In this document: piece after piece, positions 1 through 6,914 of the stretch
How the letters are laid out: every line of letters starts with the position of its first letter
How positions within the stretch are numbered: the first letter of the stretch is position 1
Assembly (NCBI GenBank): GCA_964407285.1
Contig: CAYOVG010000039.1
Span: 1 to 28,655 of the forward strand
Direction of reading: 5' to 3'
Length of the DNA stretch: 28,655 nt
From: CAYOVG01 sp964407285
GTDB lineage: Bacteria > Desulfobacterota > Syntrophobacteria > Syntrophobacterales > Syntrophobacteraceae
Program-made: the position numbers and the translations under genes
The notes under the pieces: generated by a model
What the model saw: only the letters and a program-made list of their open reading frames with translations
Databases searched by the model: none
Told to the model about the DNA's origin: nothing

Positions 1-606
1 GTTCCTTACGATGGAGGACGAGTCCCCGCTTTTGGCATCGGCCGTGTAGACGCCGGAATTTTCAGGGTTGAAGTAAGTAAGATCCCCGTCACCTCCTCTG
101 AGGCAAAGAGTGGAAGAGGACGTGTAGGAAGTGATGGAGAGGTTCAACTCATGGTTCCACCCCGTGCCTAATGGGCCGGTGGAAGAATCGAGACTGTTGT
201 AGGACAGCAAAAGGAGACCCACCTGTTGTGAGTGGTAGAGATTGCCGCTCCTCAGGTTTGCCGATGAGTCCACACATACGATGTTTCGGATGGTATTATC
301 AACGATGGACCCCTCAAAGTTGGCCGACTGCCCATCCGCCTCATCTGCCGGCCCCGCGGAACCGAGATCTCTCTGCAAAGGGCGGGTCAACTGTATGCCG
401 GCCTGCACAGTGCCGGTAACCGGATATACGTTATAGATGTTGCATGGTCCAGGACCATATCCTCTCTCTCTACAATACGAGTCATCCCAATTCAAACCTG
501 ATTCATATACCCACCACGATGGACAGCACCAGCCTGCGTTCATCAACAAACTGCCGTGTAGCGGCCGGCAGCCGTAACCGCACAAAGAAGTCCGGATTGA
601 AACCAT
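1..606 (-). CDS. Rhs/YD-repeat family protein, N-terminal part (runs off left edge)
   Basis: An open frame of 202 codons reads leftward from ATG at 606 to the window edge without a stop; an in-frame TGA lies directly before that ATG. Around residues 125-155 it reads SGNLYHSQQ, then LSYNS, then GPLGTGWNHE. This is the start of the conserved Rhs/YD-repeat shell, in which a prepared Tyr-Asp repeat domain follows. The next segment, GGDGDLTYFNPENSGVY, also fits that family. Rhs proteins build large secreted or surface cocoons that often carry a C-terminal toxin; that part lies outside the window. The first 20 or so codons fall inside a dispersed repeat (see 556-611), no ribosome-binding site is visible, and no signal peptide is seen. 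The 5' end may therefore be truncated or the true start may be internal (for example ATG at 543). The family call is fairly firm; the start is not. Confidence 0.7.
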   Translation of the reverse strand, partial: MVSIRTSLCGYGCRPLHGSLLMNAGWCCPSWWVYESGLNWDDSYCRERGYGPGPCNIYNVYPVTGTVQAGIQLTRPLQRDLGSAGPADEADGQSANFEGSIVDNTIRNIVCVDSSANLRSGNLYHSQQVGLLLLSYNSLDSSTGPLGTGWNHELNLSITSYTSSSTLCLRGGDGDLTYFNPENSGVYTADAKSGDSSSIVRN

Positions 607-611
607 TCACA
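556..611 (-). repeat. Dispersed repeat, copy 1
   Basis: Read on the minus strand, this begins GTGAATGGTTTCAATCCGG and continues through TTTGTGCGGTTACGGC into a GC-rich GGCCGC block. The same series of blocks recurs at 1727-1779 (plus strand) and, with an insertion, at 1854-1912 (minus strand). It overlaps the apparent 5' end of the Rhs-like frame. Confidence 0.6.
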
Positions 612-622
612 ATATTATCGGT

Positions 623-1537
623 TCAGTCAATCCCGATGCTCCTGAGAAAATCGATTCCGGCGGCCACTTCGGCGTCTGGTGTTCCCCCCTTCAGTTCGAT
701 GACCTTGAGGGTGTCCTCCTTGAGGTATTTCTTGATCATTTCGAAATCCAGTTCTCCGGTTCCGGGGGCGAGGTGGTCGTCGAGCCCCTTCGCGTCGTGC
801 AGATGCATGCCCGCCAGACGATCGGCGTTGGCCTTGAGCAGGTCCTCCTGGGCGTAGAGCGTCAGGAGTTCGTTCGAACGGGCATGGCCCGTATCGTGCC
901 AGTAGCGTAGCGGCCCTCCTTCGAACTCCCTGAACAGGATTTCGAAATCGTCGATGCCGGGCAACTCGTGGAAGAAGTAGCGATTCTCCAGCCCAAGCAG
1001 CACATCCATGCGGGCAGCCTTAGAGGCGAGCCTGTCCAGAGAGAGCATAAGCGCTTCGAGGTGCTTCGGTCTGTTCCGCTCGCGGTCTTCCTTCAAGATC
1101 CGGATGAACTCCTGCGCTTCGTCGGATTCTATCTTGCCATTTGTGTAAAATTCCTGGAGCCTGCCCGCGTCCGCATCCATCTTCACGCACCCGCAGTGAA
1201 GCACCACGACGGGGGCTTCCAGGTCGTTGGCCGTTTCAATGGTGCGGCCGGTCCATTCGACGGCGCGCATGCGCTCTTCCTTGTCGGGATGCGAGAGCAG
1301 GAAGAGGTCGCCATTGGCCAGGGCCCGGGGCGCCGTCGGGGGGAGCGGAAAATAGTTGTGCAAGCTGGTCACCTTGAGTCCGGACTTCCTGAGCGGAGTG
1401 CGCATCTGCCTGAACATCGCATCGGTTATCCGGTATTCCAGCTCGACGCCGGTGATGTTGAACCGCCTGATCCTGTCGAGCAGGGCCTCGCCGTTCGTGT
1501 AGTCGTTGGATATCCAGGAGGTGGAGAGAGCAAGCAT
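623..1537 (-). CDS. Sugar phosphate isomerase/epimerase-like TIM-barrel protein
   Basis: This 304-residue protein is likely a cytoplasmic xylose-isomerase-like TIM barrel (AP endonuclease family 2 fold). Visible family traits are the N-terminal strand MLALSTSW, the strand VVVLHCG near residue 112, LGLENR near 182 with its metal-ligand-type Glu, WHDTGHA near 215 (Asp and His ligands), AGMHLHDAKG near 245 and VIELKG near 280. Members isomerise or epimerise sugars or act on related polyols such as inositol derivatives; the substrate cannot be read from sequence. The length is normal for the family. No clear ribosome-binding site precedes the ATG at 1537. It is on the same strand as the Rhs-like frame downstream and the ChaN-like gene upstream, but repeats separate them, so an operon is not obvious. 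Confidence 0.8.
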   Translation of the reverse strand: MLALSTSWISNDYTNGEALLDRIRRFNITGVELEYRITDAMFRQMRTPLRKSGLKVTSLHNYFPLPPTAPRALANGDLFLLSHPDKEERMRAVEWTGRTIETANDLEAPVVVLHCGCVKMDADAGRLQEFYTNGKIESDEAQEFIRILKEDRERNRPKHLEALMLSLDRLASKAARMDVLLGLENRYFFHELPGIDDFEILFREFEGGPLRYWHDTGHARSNELLTLYAQEDLLKANADRLAGMHLHDAKGLDDHLAPGTGELDFEMIKKYLKEDTLKVIELKGGTPDAEVAAGIDFLRSIGID

Positions 1538-1641
1538 AATCGCGCGTCACTTTGCTGTTGAGGTTGGTTATTTCGGGTTACCGAGGTTATCCGACATTCC
1601 GCACACCCCCTGATTTTATTAGGGATTTTGGCTGTTTCATA

Positions 1642-1676
1642 ATGCTTAACATTAGCAAATTCCACTAGTTAAGCAT
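1642..1676. promoter_or_regulatory. Inverted repeat upstream of the isomerase-like gene
   Basis: Perfect 9-bp arms ATGCTTAAC (1642-1650) and GTTAAGCAT (1668-1676) are separated by 17 bases in an A+T-rich patch about 105 bp before the start at 1537. The shape fits an operator for a dimeric regulator or a short hairpin. No partner regulator is seen in the window. Confidence 0.3.
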
Positions 1677-1726
1677 CCATATGCGGAAAGTCGGGTTATT
1701 GTTATTGGTTGGAGTTTGGGGTCGTA

Positions 1727-1912
1727 CCGTGAACGGGTTGAGTCTGGCCTTTTCTTGTGCGGTTACGGCCGCGGGCCGCAGCCTGTTGCGTTTCGACAGC
1801 CCGGTCGCGGCCGGCGGCCGTCACCGCACAAAAGGTACAAAGCATGTCTGAAAGCCGTAACCGTACAAAAACTTCTCCTCGGCAAAAAGTCCGGATTTCA
1901 ACCATTCACGGT
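1727..1912. repeat. Dispersed repeat copies 2 and 3 in inverted orientation, with a long hairpin
   Basis: A plus-oriented copy (1727-1779) faces a minus-oriented copy (1854-1912). Between and within them, 1752-1779 and 1807-1834 form a near-perfect 28-base inverted repeat with a 27-base loop, built on TTGTGCGGTTACGGCC and its complement. Further short units such as CCATTCACGGTATACC and CCGTTCACGGCATACC follow up to about 1945. There is no transposase frame, so this looks like a small non-coding repeat or a miniature element remnant. It fills most of the 419-base gap between the isomerase and ChaN-like genes. Confidence 0.6.
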
Positions 1913-1956
1913 ATACCCATTAGTCCAACCGTTCACGGCATACCCGCTCGCGGTCT

Positions 1957-3180
1957 TTACCGGGACGAACGGGACCGGCGTTGCGGCAGCGTCACCTCGA
2001 TACTCACTTCGCTGCCGTCTCGCCGCAGCCTGATCCGGTGTGTCGGCCCGCCCGCGGACATCGCTCTGTGAATGTCCCCTATGGACTGAATCGCTATGTC
2101 GTCGATGGCCGTAATCACATCGCCGTTTCTTATTCCGGCCTTCTGCGCCGGAGTGTCGGGAAGCACCTGCGAGACGGTCAGCCCGGCGCCCGACGAGTTC
2201 TGTCCAATGATAATACCGAAGCGCCCCTTGTGGGGGTCGTCGGGCAGTTGCATTTTTTCCGTCACCCAGATGTAGTCGGCCAGTTGAGGGTCTACAGGCG
2301 TTTCGACAACATCCGCGGGAACGGGAATAATGGTTTTGTATTCGTGGGCGACGCGGCGCTCGACCCGCCGGGGCACTCCGAAGCGGTAGCTGAGGTGTCC
2401 CTTTCCGATGAGCGCCAGGATTTGCTCGCCGCTTTGCCCGCGGGAGGCCAGTGCATCCGCCAGGGTCTCGGCCATCGTCTCCTCCCAGGCGAGCTGCGCC
2501 GTGTAGAAAGATTCAAAATTCTTGATGATGCCTTTCATGTGTTCTTCGTAGTTCTTCCGCACGTATTCCCGGTGGCCGGCATCGTTGAAATCGAAGTCAC
2601 GGGCGAGCTGCGAGCGCTCCTTCGGGGCCAGGGATTTGAACCCCTTGCGGGCTATGTTCCTCACCACGGAACTCGGGGCGTTGATTGCGAGGATTCCAAT
2701 ATGCCGGTCCCGCGCGAACACCAAGATGTCGCGATAGAGGTCGAAAGGGTAACCCCAAATATCTTTCCAGCGCACCTTGGCGACGAAGGCCTTCTCGTCC
2801 GGCATCTGCCCGGCGGTCCACCTGTTCACGATGGGCTGGACGGGTTTGGGGAACATCTCCATGGCCAGGACCAGCGACGGGTTCCTGCCGTGCAGGGCCT
2901 CAAGCACCTTCATCTGGATTCGATGGTCGTCCGGAGCGACATGGGTTTCTCCCACATAGACGATTCGAGCGTCGGAGATGTCGCGCACGAGATCGTCGAA
3001 ACCGACTTTCCCGCCGCTCCGGGTGTCTATGATGTCTCCGGGCACATAGACCGGAGGCTGCGGGAGCTGAGCGACGGGAGCTTCCCCGGCCGTCTCCTTG
3101 GCGGGTTTGGTCGCGCCGCAAGACATCAGCAGCATCGGAATCACTCCCAACAGGAAAAGGTTCAGTAAATTACGCGGCAT
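1957..3180 (-). CDS. ChaN-family lipoprotein with C-terminal PDZ domain
   Basis: The protein is 407 residues from ATG at 3180, preferred because GGGGGA lies about 8 bases upstream; a longer reading to 3228 adds residues before the signal peptide. Residues 1-21 form a lipoprotein signal ending LLMSC, with Cys21 as the predicted lipidated residue. A ChaN/Tiki-superfamily domain follows, with VGETH at 76-80, the conserved LAMEMFPK segment and a C-terminal IGKGH motif. ChaN-like proteins have been linked to haem or iron uptake, and the superfamily uses these Glu and His residues for metal or haem binding. From about residue 315 a PDZ domain reads GIIIG...VLPDTPAQKAG...NGDVI, as in HtrA-type proteases, and probably binds peptide tails. 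The likely location is the periplasmic face of an envelope membrane. A second ChaN-like protein lies at 12784-13647. The function is inferred from the family. Confidence 0.8.
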   Translation of the reverse strand: MPRNLLNLFLLGVIPMLLMSCGATKPAKETAGEAPVAQLPQPPVYVPGDIIDTRSGGKVGFDDLVRDISDARIVYVGETHVAPDDHRIQMKVLEALHGRNPSLVLAMEMFPKPVQPIVNRWTAGQMPDEKAFVAKVRWKDIWGYPFDLYRDILVFARDRHIGILAINAPSSVVRNIARKGFKSLAPKERSQLARDFDFNDAGHREYVRKNYEEHMKGIIKNFESFYTAQLAWEETMAETLADALASRGQSGEQILALIGKGHLSYRFGVPRRVERRVAHEYKTIIPVPADVVETPVDPQLADYIWVTEKMQLPDDPHKGRFGIIIGQNSSGAGLTVSQVLPDTPAQKAGIRNGDVITAIDDIAIQSIGDIHRAMSAGGPTHRIRLRRDGSEVSIEVTLPQRRSRSSR

Positions 3181-3348
3181 AACCGTCATTCCCCCGGTAA
3201 CTGCATATCGCAGGATAATTCTATTCACGATGATACCCTCATTCTATGCGCTGCCCGATCCATATTCAACATTTTCTTCCGCCGTGCCCCGTTTTCGCGC
3301 TTGATTCACAGGCCGTGCGTTTGAGACAACACTTGAGAGGACTCATCG

Positions 3349-3417
3349 TCATGCCCGCGCAAACGAGAATCCGGACCTTCCAAGATGTCCCGCCCCCCGC
3401 TTTCGCTGGGGAGCGCC
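3349..3417. repeat. Degenerate REP-like palindromic segment
   Basis: GTCATGCCCGCGCAAACGAG (from 3349) and the hairpin-forming CCCCCGCTTTCGCTGGGG (about 3396-3413) resemble the common intergenic palindromes built on TCATTCCCGCGAAAGCGGGA. The match is imperfect, so this may be a decayed copy. It lies in the gene-free gap between the ChaN-like gene and the PHA cluster. Confidence 0.35.
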
Positions 3418-3488
3418 CCTGATTACCCTGTTCTGAACCGGGCCCGTCTTGGGGCATGGTTCACGGCTTCAATGCCGACGGCCACCGA

Positions 3489-3634
3489 ACCCAGCACCCC
3501 ACACCCCGCACCCCACACCCCGCAACCCACACCCCACACCCCACACCCCGCAACTCGCAACTCGCAACACGCAACCCGCAACCCGCAACCCGCAACACGC
3601 AACCCGCAACCCGAAGGCAACCCGCAACCCGAAA
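3489..3634. repeat. Degenerate heptanucleotide tandem repeat
   Basis: About 145 bases are composed almost wholly of 7-base units. The left half is ACACCCC/GCACCCC-type and the right half CGCAACC/CGCAACA/CGCAACT-type, with occasional expanded units such as CGAAGGCAACC. The plus strand has almost no T. All reading frames through it give low-complexity products, so it is not coding. It ends about 35 bases before the promoter of the PHA cluster. Confidence 0.9.
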
Positions 3635-3670
3635 GCGCCCCAGCCTATGCTGCAATGCAATATTTTTCTC

Positions 3671-3698
3671 TTGACATCAACCGCAAGCCCATTAGAAT
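3671..3698 (+). promoter_or_regulatory. Sigma-70-type promoter of the PHA cluster
   Basis: A perfect -35 TTGACA (3671-3676) is followed after 16 bases by TAGAAT (3693-3698). Transcription would begin near 3705, giving a leader of about 68 bases before the ATG at 3773. It is the best promoter match I noticed in the window. Confidence 0.65.
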
Positions 3699-3772
3699 AG
3701 AGAAAGTTCCCGGTAATTCGACCGACGCGGTCGCAACATTATCCCTACTTATTCTTGACGAGGAGTGTAAAG

Positions 3773-4048
3773 ATGGACCCGATGAAACTCACCAGGCAGA
3801 TGATCGACTTCAACAAGACCACGTTCGACAACAGCTTCAACACCATGGTCGTGCTCCAGGACCAGTCGGAGAAGATGGTCAACGCATTCATGGAGCAGGC
3901 AACGTGGCTCCCCGAGGAAGGAAAGAAGGCCATGAAGGAATGGCTTGCAAGCTACAAGAAGGGCCGCGAGGATTTCAAGAAGATCGCCGACGACAGCTTC
4001 CGGAACATCGAGAATTACTTCGCCTCCGAAGCCGCCAAGGCCAAATGA
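3773..4048 (+). CDS. Small phasin-like protein 1
   Basis: A 91-residue helical protein starts at the ATG preceded by AGGAG at 3761-3765. It is mostly amphipathic helix (MKLTRQMIDFNKTTFD..., then a WLPEEGKKAMKEW segment, then YKKGREDFKKIADDSF). It closely resembles the next gene product: both share FNKxxFDxxFN, QDQxEKM/QDQTERM, W-(6-8 residues)-A/K-x-M-x-EW, YKKGRxDFK and a terminal FxxxExxFA-type end. Phasins are small helical proteins that coat PHA granules, and the context of PhaC-like, PhaE and PhaC genes supports such a role. No catalytic motif, signal peptide or membrane segment is present. It could be another helical accessory factor; the granule role is inferred from shape and neighbours. 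Confidence 0.65.
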   Translation: MDPMKLTRQMIDFNKTTFDNSFNTMVVLQDQSEKMVNAFMEQATWLPEEGKKAMKEWLASYKKGREDFKKIADDSFRNIENYFASEAAKAK

Positions 4049-4121
4049 GAACGGGTTTTCCCGATTATCGACTTTCAATGCTCTTCGGAGCAGTTCTTCA
4101 CAGTTCTTCACGGGAGGAATC

Positions 4122-4385
4122 ATGATGGACCAGAAGCAGATGCTCAAGCAGATCATCATCTTCAACAAGAACGCTTTCGATACCGGATTCAACGTCATGA
4201 CCATGATGCAGGACCAGACGGAGAGGATGATGGGGCTTCTCATGGACCAGTCGCCCTGGATTTCCGGCGACGCCCGCAAGATAATGAGCGAATGGGCCGT
4301 GGCCTACAAGAAGGGGCGTAGCGATTTCAAGAGCGGCGTTGACGAGAGTTTCAAGAGGTTCGAAACCTTCTTTGCGATTTCCTGA
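4122..4385 (+). CDS. Small phasin-like protein 2 (paralogue of the preceding gene)
   Basis: An 87-residue protein starts at the first of two adjacent ATG codons, with GGGAGG four bases upstream. It keeps the pattern of the preceding gene in the same order: IIIFNKNAFDTGFN, MQDQTERMMG, a WISGDARKIMSEW segment, YKKGRSDFK and FKRFETFF. The pair therefore looks like a tandem duplication with considerable divergence. Its TGA stop overlaps the ATG of the next gene (ATG at 4385), so translational coupling to the PhaC-like hydrolase is likely. It is probably a granule-surface helical protein; no motif independent of context proves that. Confidence 0.65.
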   Translation: MMDQKQMLKQIIIFNKNAFDTGFNVMTMMQDQTERMMGLLMDQSPWISGDARKIMSEWAVAYKKGRSDFKSGVDESFKRFETFFAIS

Positions 4386-6043
4386 TGCCGGCAGGCGGCT
4401 TGACGGTGGGGAAAGACGCATACAAGGGGTATGGAATGGAGACTCCCTCTGGCGCCAGACAAGAGGTGCTTGATTTGACATACTCTTCCATCTCCGCGAT
4501 GCTGGGATGGAACTCGAAGTGTATCCAGTCTTATTTCAATATGGCCAAGGCGGTCCAGACGTACTGGAGCGGCGTGGTGCAGTACCTGTTCGATTTCATG
4601 TCGCCGTCCTGGACCACCATGGCCAGCTTTTCCAGAGTTGAAAAAGAAAAAGCGCCTTACATCGCTCCCTGGCAAAATGCGGAGGATCTATTGGGGCTGC
4701 TCCTCTTCAATATTCAGCTCGCCTCAACCGGGGCCACCAGCAGTATCGAAACCATGGCCGATTACCACGCGCGACAGAGGATCGCCTTCATCAATGCCGC
4801 CCTGAATACGCTCTTCGGCGGCAAGGGAGACGACATCGTCGCGTATACCGATAGACAGGCCCGGCTCATGGACCTGGTTATCAATATCTATCCCAAGGCC
4901 ATTCGGGACATCAAGCCGGATTACGGACTTCATCTGGACAATGACGGATACGAAAAGGTCGCCGAAACGGAGCGGTTCGAGCTCTACCAGGTGTTGCCGC
5001 TGGACGGCAAAACGAAAGTGAAAAAAAGCGGCAAGCCGATCCTGATCATTCCGCCTTATGTCCTGGGGGCCAACATCCTCGCATTTCTGCCGTGGGAAGG
5101 AAAAAGTTACGTACACGCCTTTGCAAACCAGGGCATCCCGACTTATATTCGGCTCGTAAAGGACATCGACGCCACCGAGGCGGTGCAGTTGATGCGGGGT
5201 GAGGACGACGCTCTCGACACCCGCTACTTTTGCGAACAGATCGCGGCCCGGAGCAGCAAACCGGTTACTTTGAACGGCTTTTGCCAGGGCGGTTACGTCT
5301 CGGTGGTCAATCTCCTCTCCGGTGAACTGGACGGCCTGGTGGATGCCCTCATCACGTGCGTGGCCCCCATGGACGGGTCCCGCAGCAAGGCGCTCGTCGA
5401 GTACATCAATCACCTGCCGCCGCGGTTCAGAGACCTGGGCTATGCCGAGAAAACGCTGCCCAACGGGAACAACGTGGTGGACGGCCACGTGATGAGCTGG
5501 GTCTTCAAGCTGAAGACGATGGACAGGGAAGCCCCTCTGCTCAGCCTGTACCGCGACCTGATGATGTTCAACGGAGGGCCGCCGGGCAGGCCGTTCAAAA
5601 TCAGCAAGACCGCCGCGGCGATCAACCACTGGATGATCTACGACCGGAAGGACCTCCCCGTGGGGATCACCCGGATGAGCTTCCAGTCGTACACCAACCC
5701 CGTTGAAAGCGACGGCACGCTGCCGGTAACGTTGTTCGGCCGCGCCCTCAACTTCAAACGGATAAAGGAGAAAGGAATCAAGTGGCTCACCTGCATTGCG
5801 GAAAAGGATGATTTGATCGACGAGGAAGCGGCCCTTGCCGCGCTGCCCTTCGTGGACGCGGAGGTGAGCGTGTTTCCCAAGGGCCACGGCGCGATCGCCA
5901 CCTCGTGGTCGCTGGCCACGTCCGAATGCGCTCTCCACACCTATTTTACGGGCAAATCGGAGGGCAAACCCATGTACCGCGGCCCGGTCCGGTTCCAGAT
6001 CGATCTGGACAAGGCCACGCCGGCCAGGTCCAGAACCGCATAA
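4385..6043 (+). CDS. Divergent PHA synthase-like alpha/beta hydrolase
   Basis: This 552-residue protein has an alpha/beta-hydrolase core in its central and C-terminal parts. ILIIPPYVLGANIL (about 220) is the oxyanion-side strand. The nucleophile elbow NGFCQGG places Cys300 where PHA synthases have a Cys in G-x-C-x-G-G. CIAEKDDLID supplies Asp475 or Asp476 and PKGHGAIATSW supplies His501, so a Cys-Asp-His triad is intact. The roughly 200-residue helical N-terminus (KCIQSYFNMAKAVQTYWSG...) recalls class I/II PhaC N-domains or phasins. It is longer than class III PhaC (about 355 residues) and differs clearly from the PhaC at 7851. It overlaps the upstream phasin-like gene by one base (TGATG). 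A start at ATG 4436, with AAGGGG upstream, is possible. It may be a true polymerase, a depolymerase or a thioesterase; PHA metabolism is likely, the exact reaction is not. Confidence 0.7.
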   Translation: MPAGGLTVGKDAYKGYGMETPSGARQEVLDLTYSSISAMLGWNSKCIQSYFNMAKAVQTYWSGVVQYLFDFMSPSWTTMASFSRVEKEKAPYIAPWQNAEDLLGLLLFNIQLASTGATSSIETMADYHARQRIAFINAALNTLFGGKGDDIVAYTDRQARLMDLVINIYPKAIRDIKPDYGLHLDNDGYEKVAETERFELYQVLPLDGKTKVKKSGKPILIIPPYVLGANILAFLPWEGKSYVHAFANQGIPTYIRLVKDIDATEAVQLMRGEDDALDTRYFCEQIAARSSKPVTLNGFCQGGYVSVVNLLSGELDGLVDALITCVAPMDGSRSKALVEYINHLPPRFRDLGYAEKTLPNGNNVVDGHVMSWVFKLKTMDREAPLLSLYRDLMMFNGGPPGRPFKISKTAAAINHWMIYDRKDLPVGITRMSFQSYTNPVESDGTLPVTLFGRALNFKRIKEKGIKWLTCIAEKDDLIDEEAALAALPFVDAEVSVFPKGHGAIATSWSLATSECALHTYFTGKSEGKPMYRGPVRFQIDLDKATPARSRTA

Positions 6044-6082
6044 AGGTTTCACTCGTTTGAAAGTATGAAAGCGGGAAAGAAG

Positions 6083-6207
6083 AGATGCCGGCCGCCGGAT
6101 GCGGATAAGAACAGGCCCGATCCGTCGGTCCGGCATCTTCGCGAGGATATCGGATACCGGATGAAAGCTTTGCGCCGTCCGGGCCGCCGGTATCCGGCAT
6201 CTTTTTT
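6083..6207 (+). terminator. Terminator-like hairpin region with alternative pairings
   Basis: The clearest element pairs 6146-6160 (GATATCGGATACCGG) with 6187-6201 (CCGGTATCCGGCATC), followed by six T residues (6202-6207), as in an intrinsic terminator. An upstream segment AGATGCCGG (6083-6091) is complementary both to CCGGCATCT at 6130-6138 and to the distal arm at 6193-6201. It probably ends or attenuates the first PHA transcript. The remainder of the 320-base gap to 6365 shows only a small ATCCG/CGGAT hairpin near 6280. Confidence 0.6.
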
Positions 6208-6364
6208 CCGGCCGTCTTCCCCTCTCCGCTGCGCCCCGGCGCGGTTCCGGCAGATCCAGAAAACCTGAAGCCCGCGCATCCGTTTCGGCGGATACGACGG
6301 CGGGCCGTTTCGGCGCGGAAAAACGTCAAATAATCAGTAGAGCAAGACTCAAAGGGAAAATCAC

Positions 6365-6880
6365 ATGGATAAGTACTTCCTTGAATTCTGGGGAAACTTT
6401 CTGCTCAGCGCGGCCAGGGGCCAGGAGCAGTTTAAGGACCTGTCCAACTGGATGCAGCAGGGATTTAGAGGATACGAGGAACTGACGAAGCTCTTCCAGA
6501 AAGCCTACGGACTGGACAGGTCCGCCGAAGGCACCCCCGACTATTTGAGAGCGTGGGTGAACGCCCAGGAAGATTTCAAGAGATCCTTCAATGGATACCT
6601 TGCGCTTCTTGGGGTCGTTCCCCGCGACGAGCACCTGGCGCTTATTCGAAAATACGAGGAATTGAAGGAAAAGGTCGCCTCGCAGGAGGAGACGATCAGG
6701 CATCTGCGGATACTCCTTGCGGAGGCGAAAGGCCTGGACAACGAGGGGGCCGCTCAGCACATCGACAGCCTCATCAAGAGACAGGGCGAGCAGTTTCAGA
6801 AGTTGATGGATTCGTTTCGGCAGTTCGTCTCCACCGGGGACACGACGGGCGCAACGGGCGGGACGAACGAAAACAAGTAA
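6365..6880 (+). CDS. Coiled-coil PHA granule-associated (phasin/PhaE-like) protein
   Basis: A 171-residue, largely helical, soluble protein. The N-terminus MDKYFLEFWGNFLLSAARGQ is followed by an amphipathic region (DLSNWMQQGFRGYEELTKLF), a segment DYLRAWVNAQEDFKRSFNGYL resembling the part of PhaE proteins where the chain contacts PhaC, and a coiled coil at about 90-150 (EELKEKVASQEETIRHLRILL). The C-terminal tail is Thr/Gly-rich. The start is the only suitable ATG; AAGGGA lies about 9 bases upstream. It sits directly before phaE and phaC on the same strand with a 34-base gap to phaE, so it is probably co-transcribed with them. It is most likely a granule-surface or synthase-accessory protein; there is no enzymatic motif. 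Confidence 0.65.
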   Translation: MDKYFLEFWGNFLLSAARGQEQFKDLSNWMQQGFRGYEELTKLFQKAYGLDRSAEGTPDYLRAWVNAQEDFKRSFNGYLALLGVVPRDEHLALIRKYEELKEKVASQEETIRHLRILLAEAKGLDNEGAAQHIDSLIKRQGEQFQKLMDSFRQFVSTGDTTGATGGTNENK

Positions 6881-6914
6881 GGGCGCGAAAGACCAAGAAA
6901 GCGAGAGGTATGCT

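Noticed and set aside
171..857. Short plus-strand frames at the left edge
   Set aside because: They are antisense to the Rhs-like frame and the isomerase gene, and have no ribosome-binding site or motif.
1752..1834. Terminal inverted repeats of an insertion sequence
   Set aside because: Only 27 bases lie between the arms and no transposase frame exists; treated as a repeat hairpin instead.
3489..3634. Possible CRISPR array
   Set aside because: Units are 7 bases, contiguous and degenerate, with no spacers and no cas genes.
3385..4125. A plus-strand frame through the heptamer tract into the first phasin-like gene
   Set aside because: It is low-complexity Pro/Thr/Asn sequence from the repeat and then reads the phasin gene in a wrong frame.
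4724..6136. A 470-codon frame antisense to the PhaC-like gene
   Set aside because: It mirrors a well-supported gene and its product has no recognisable motif.
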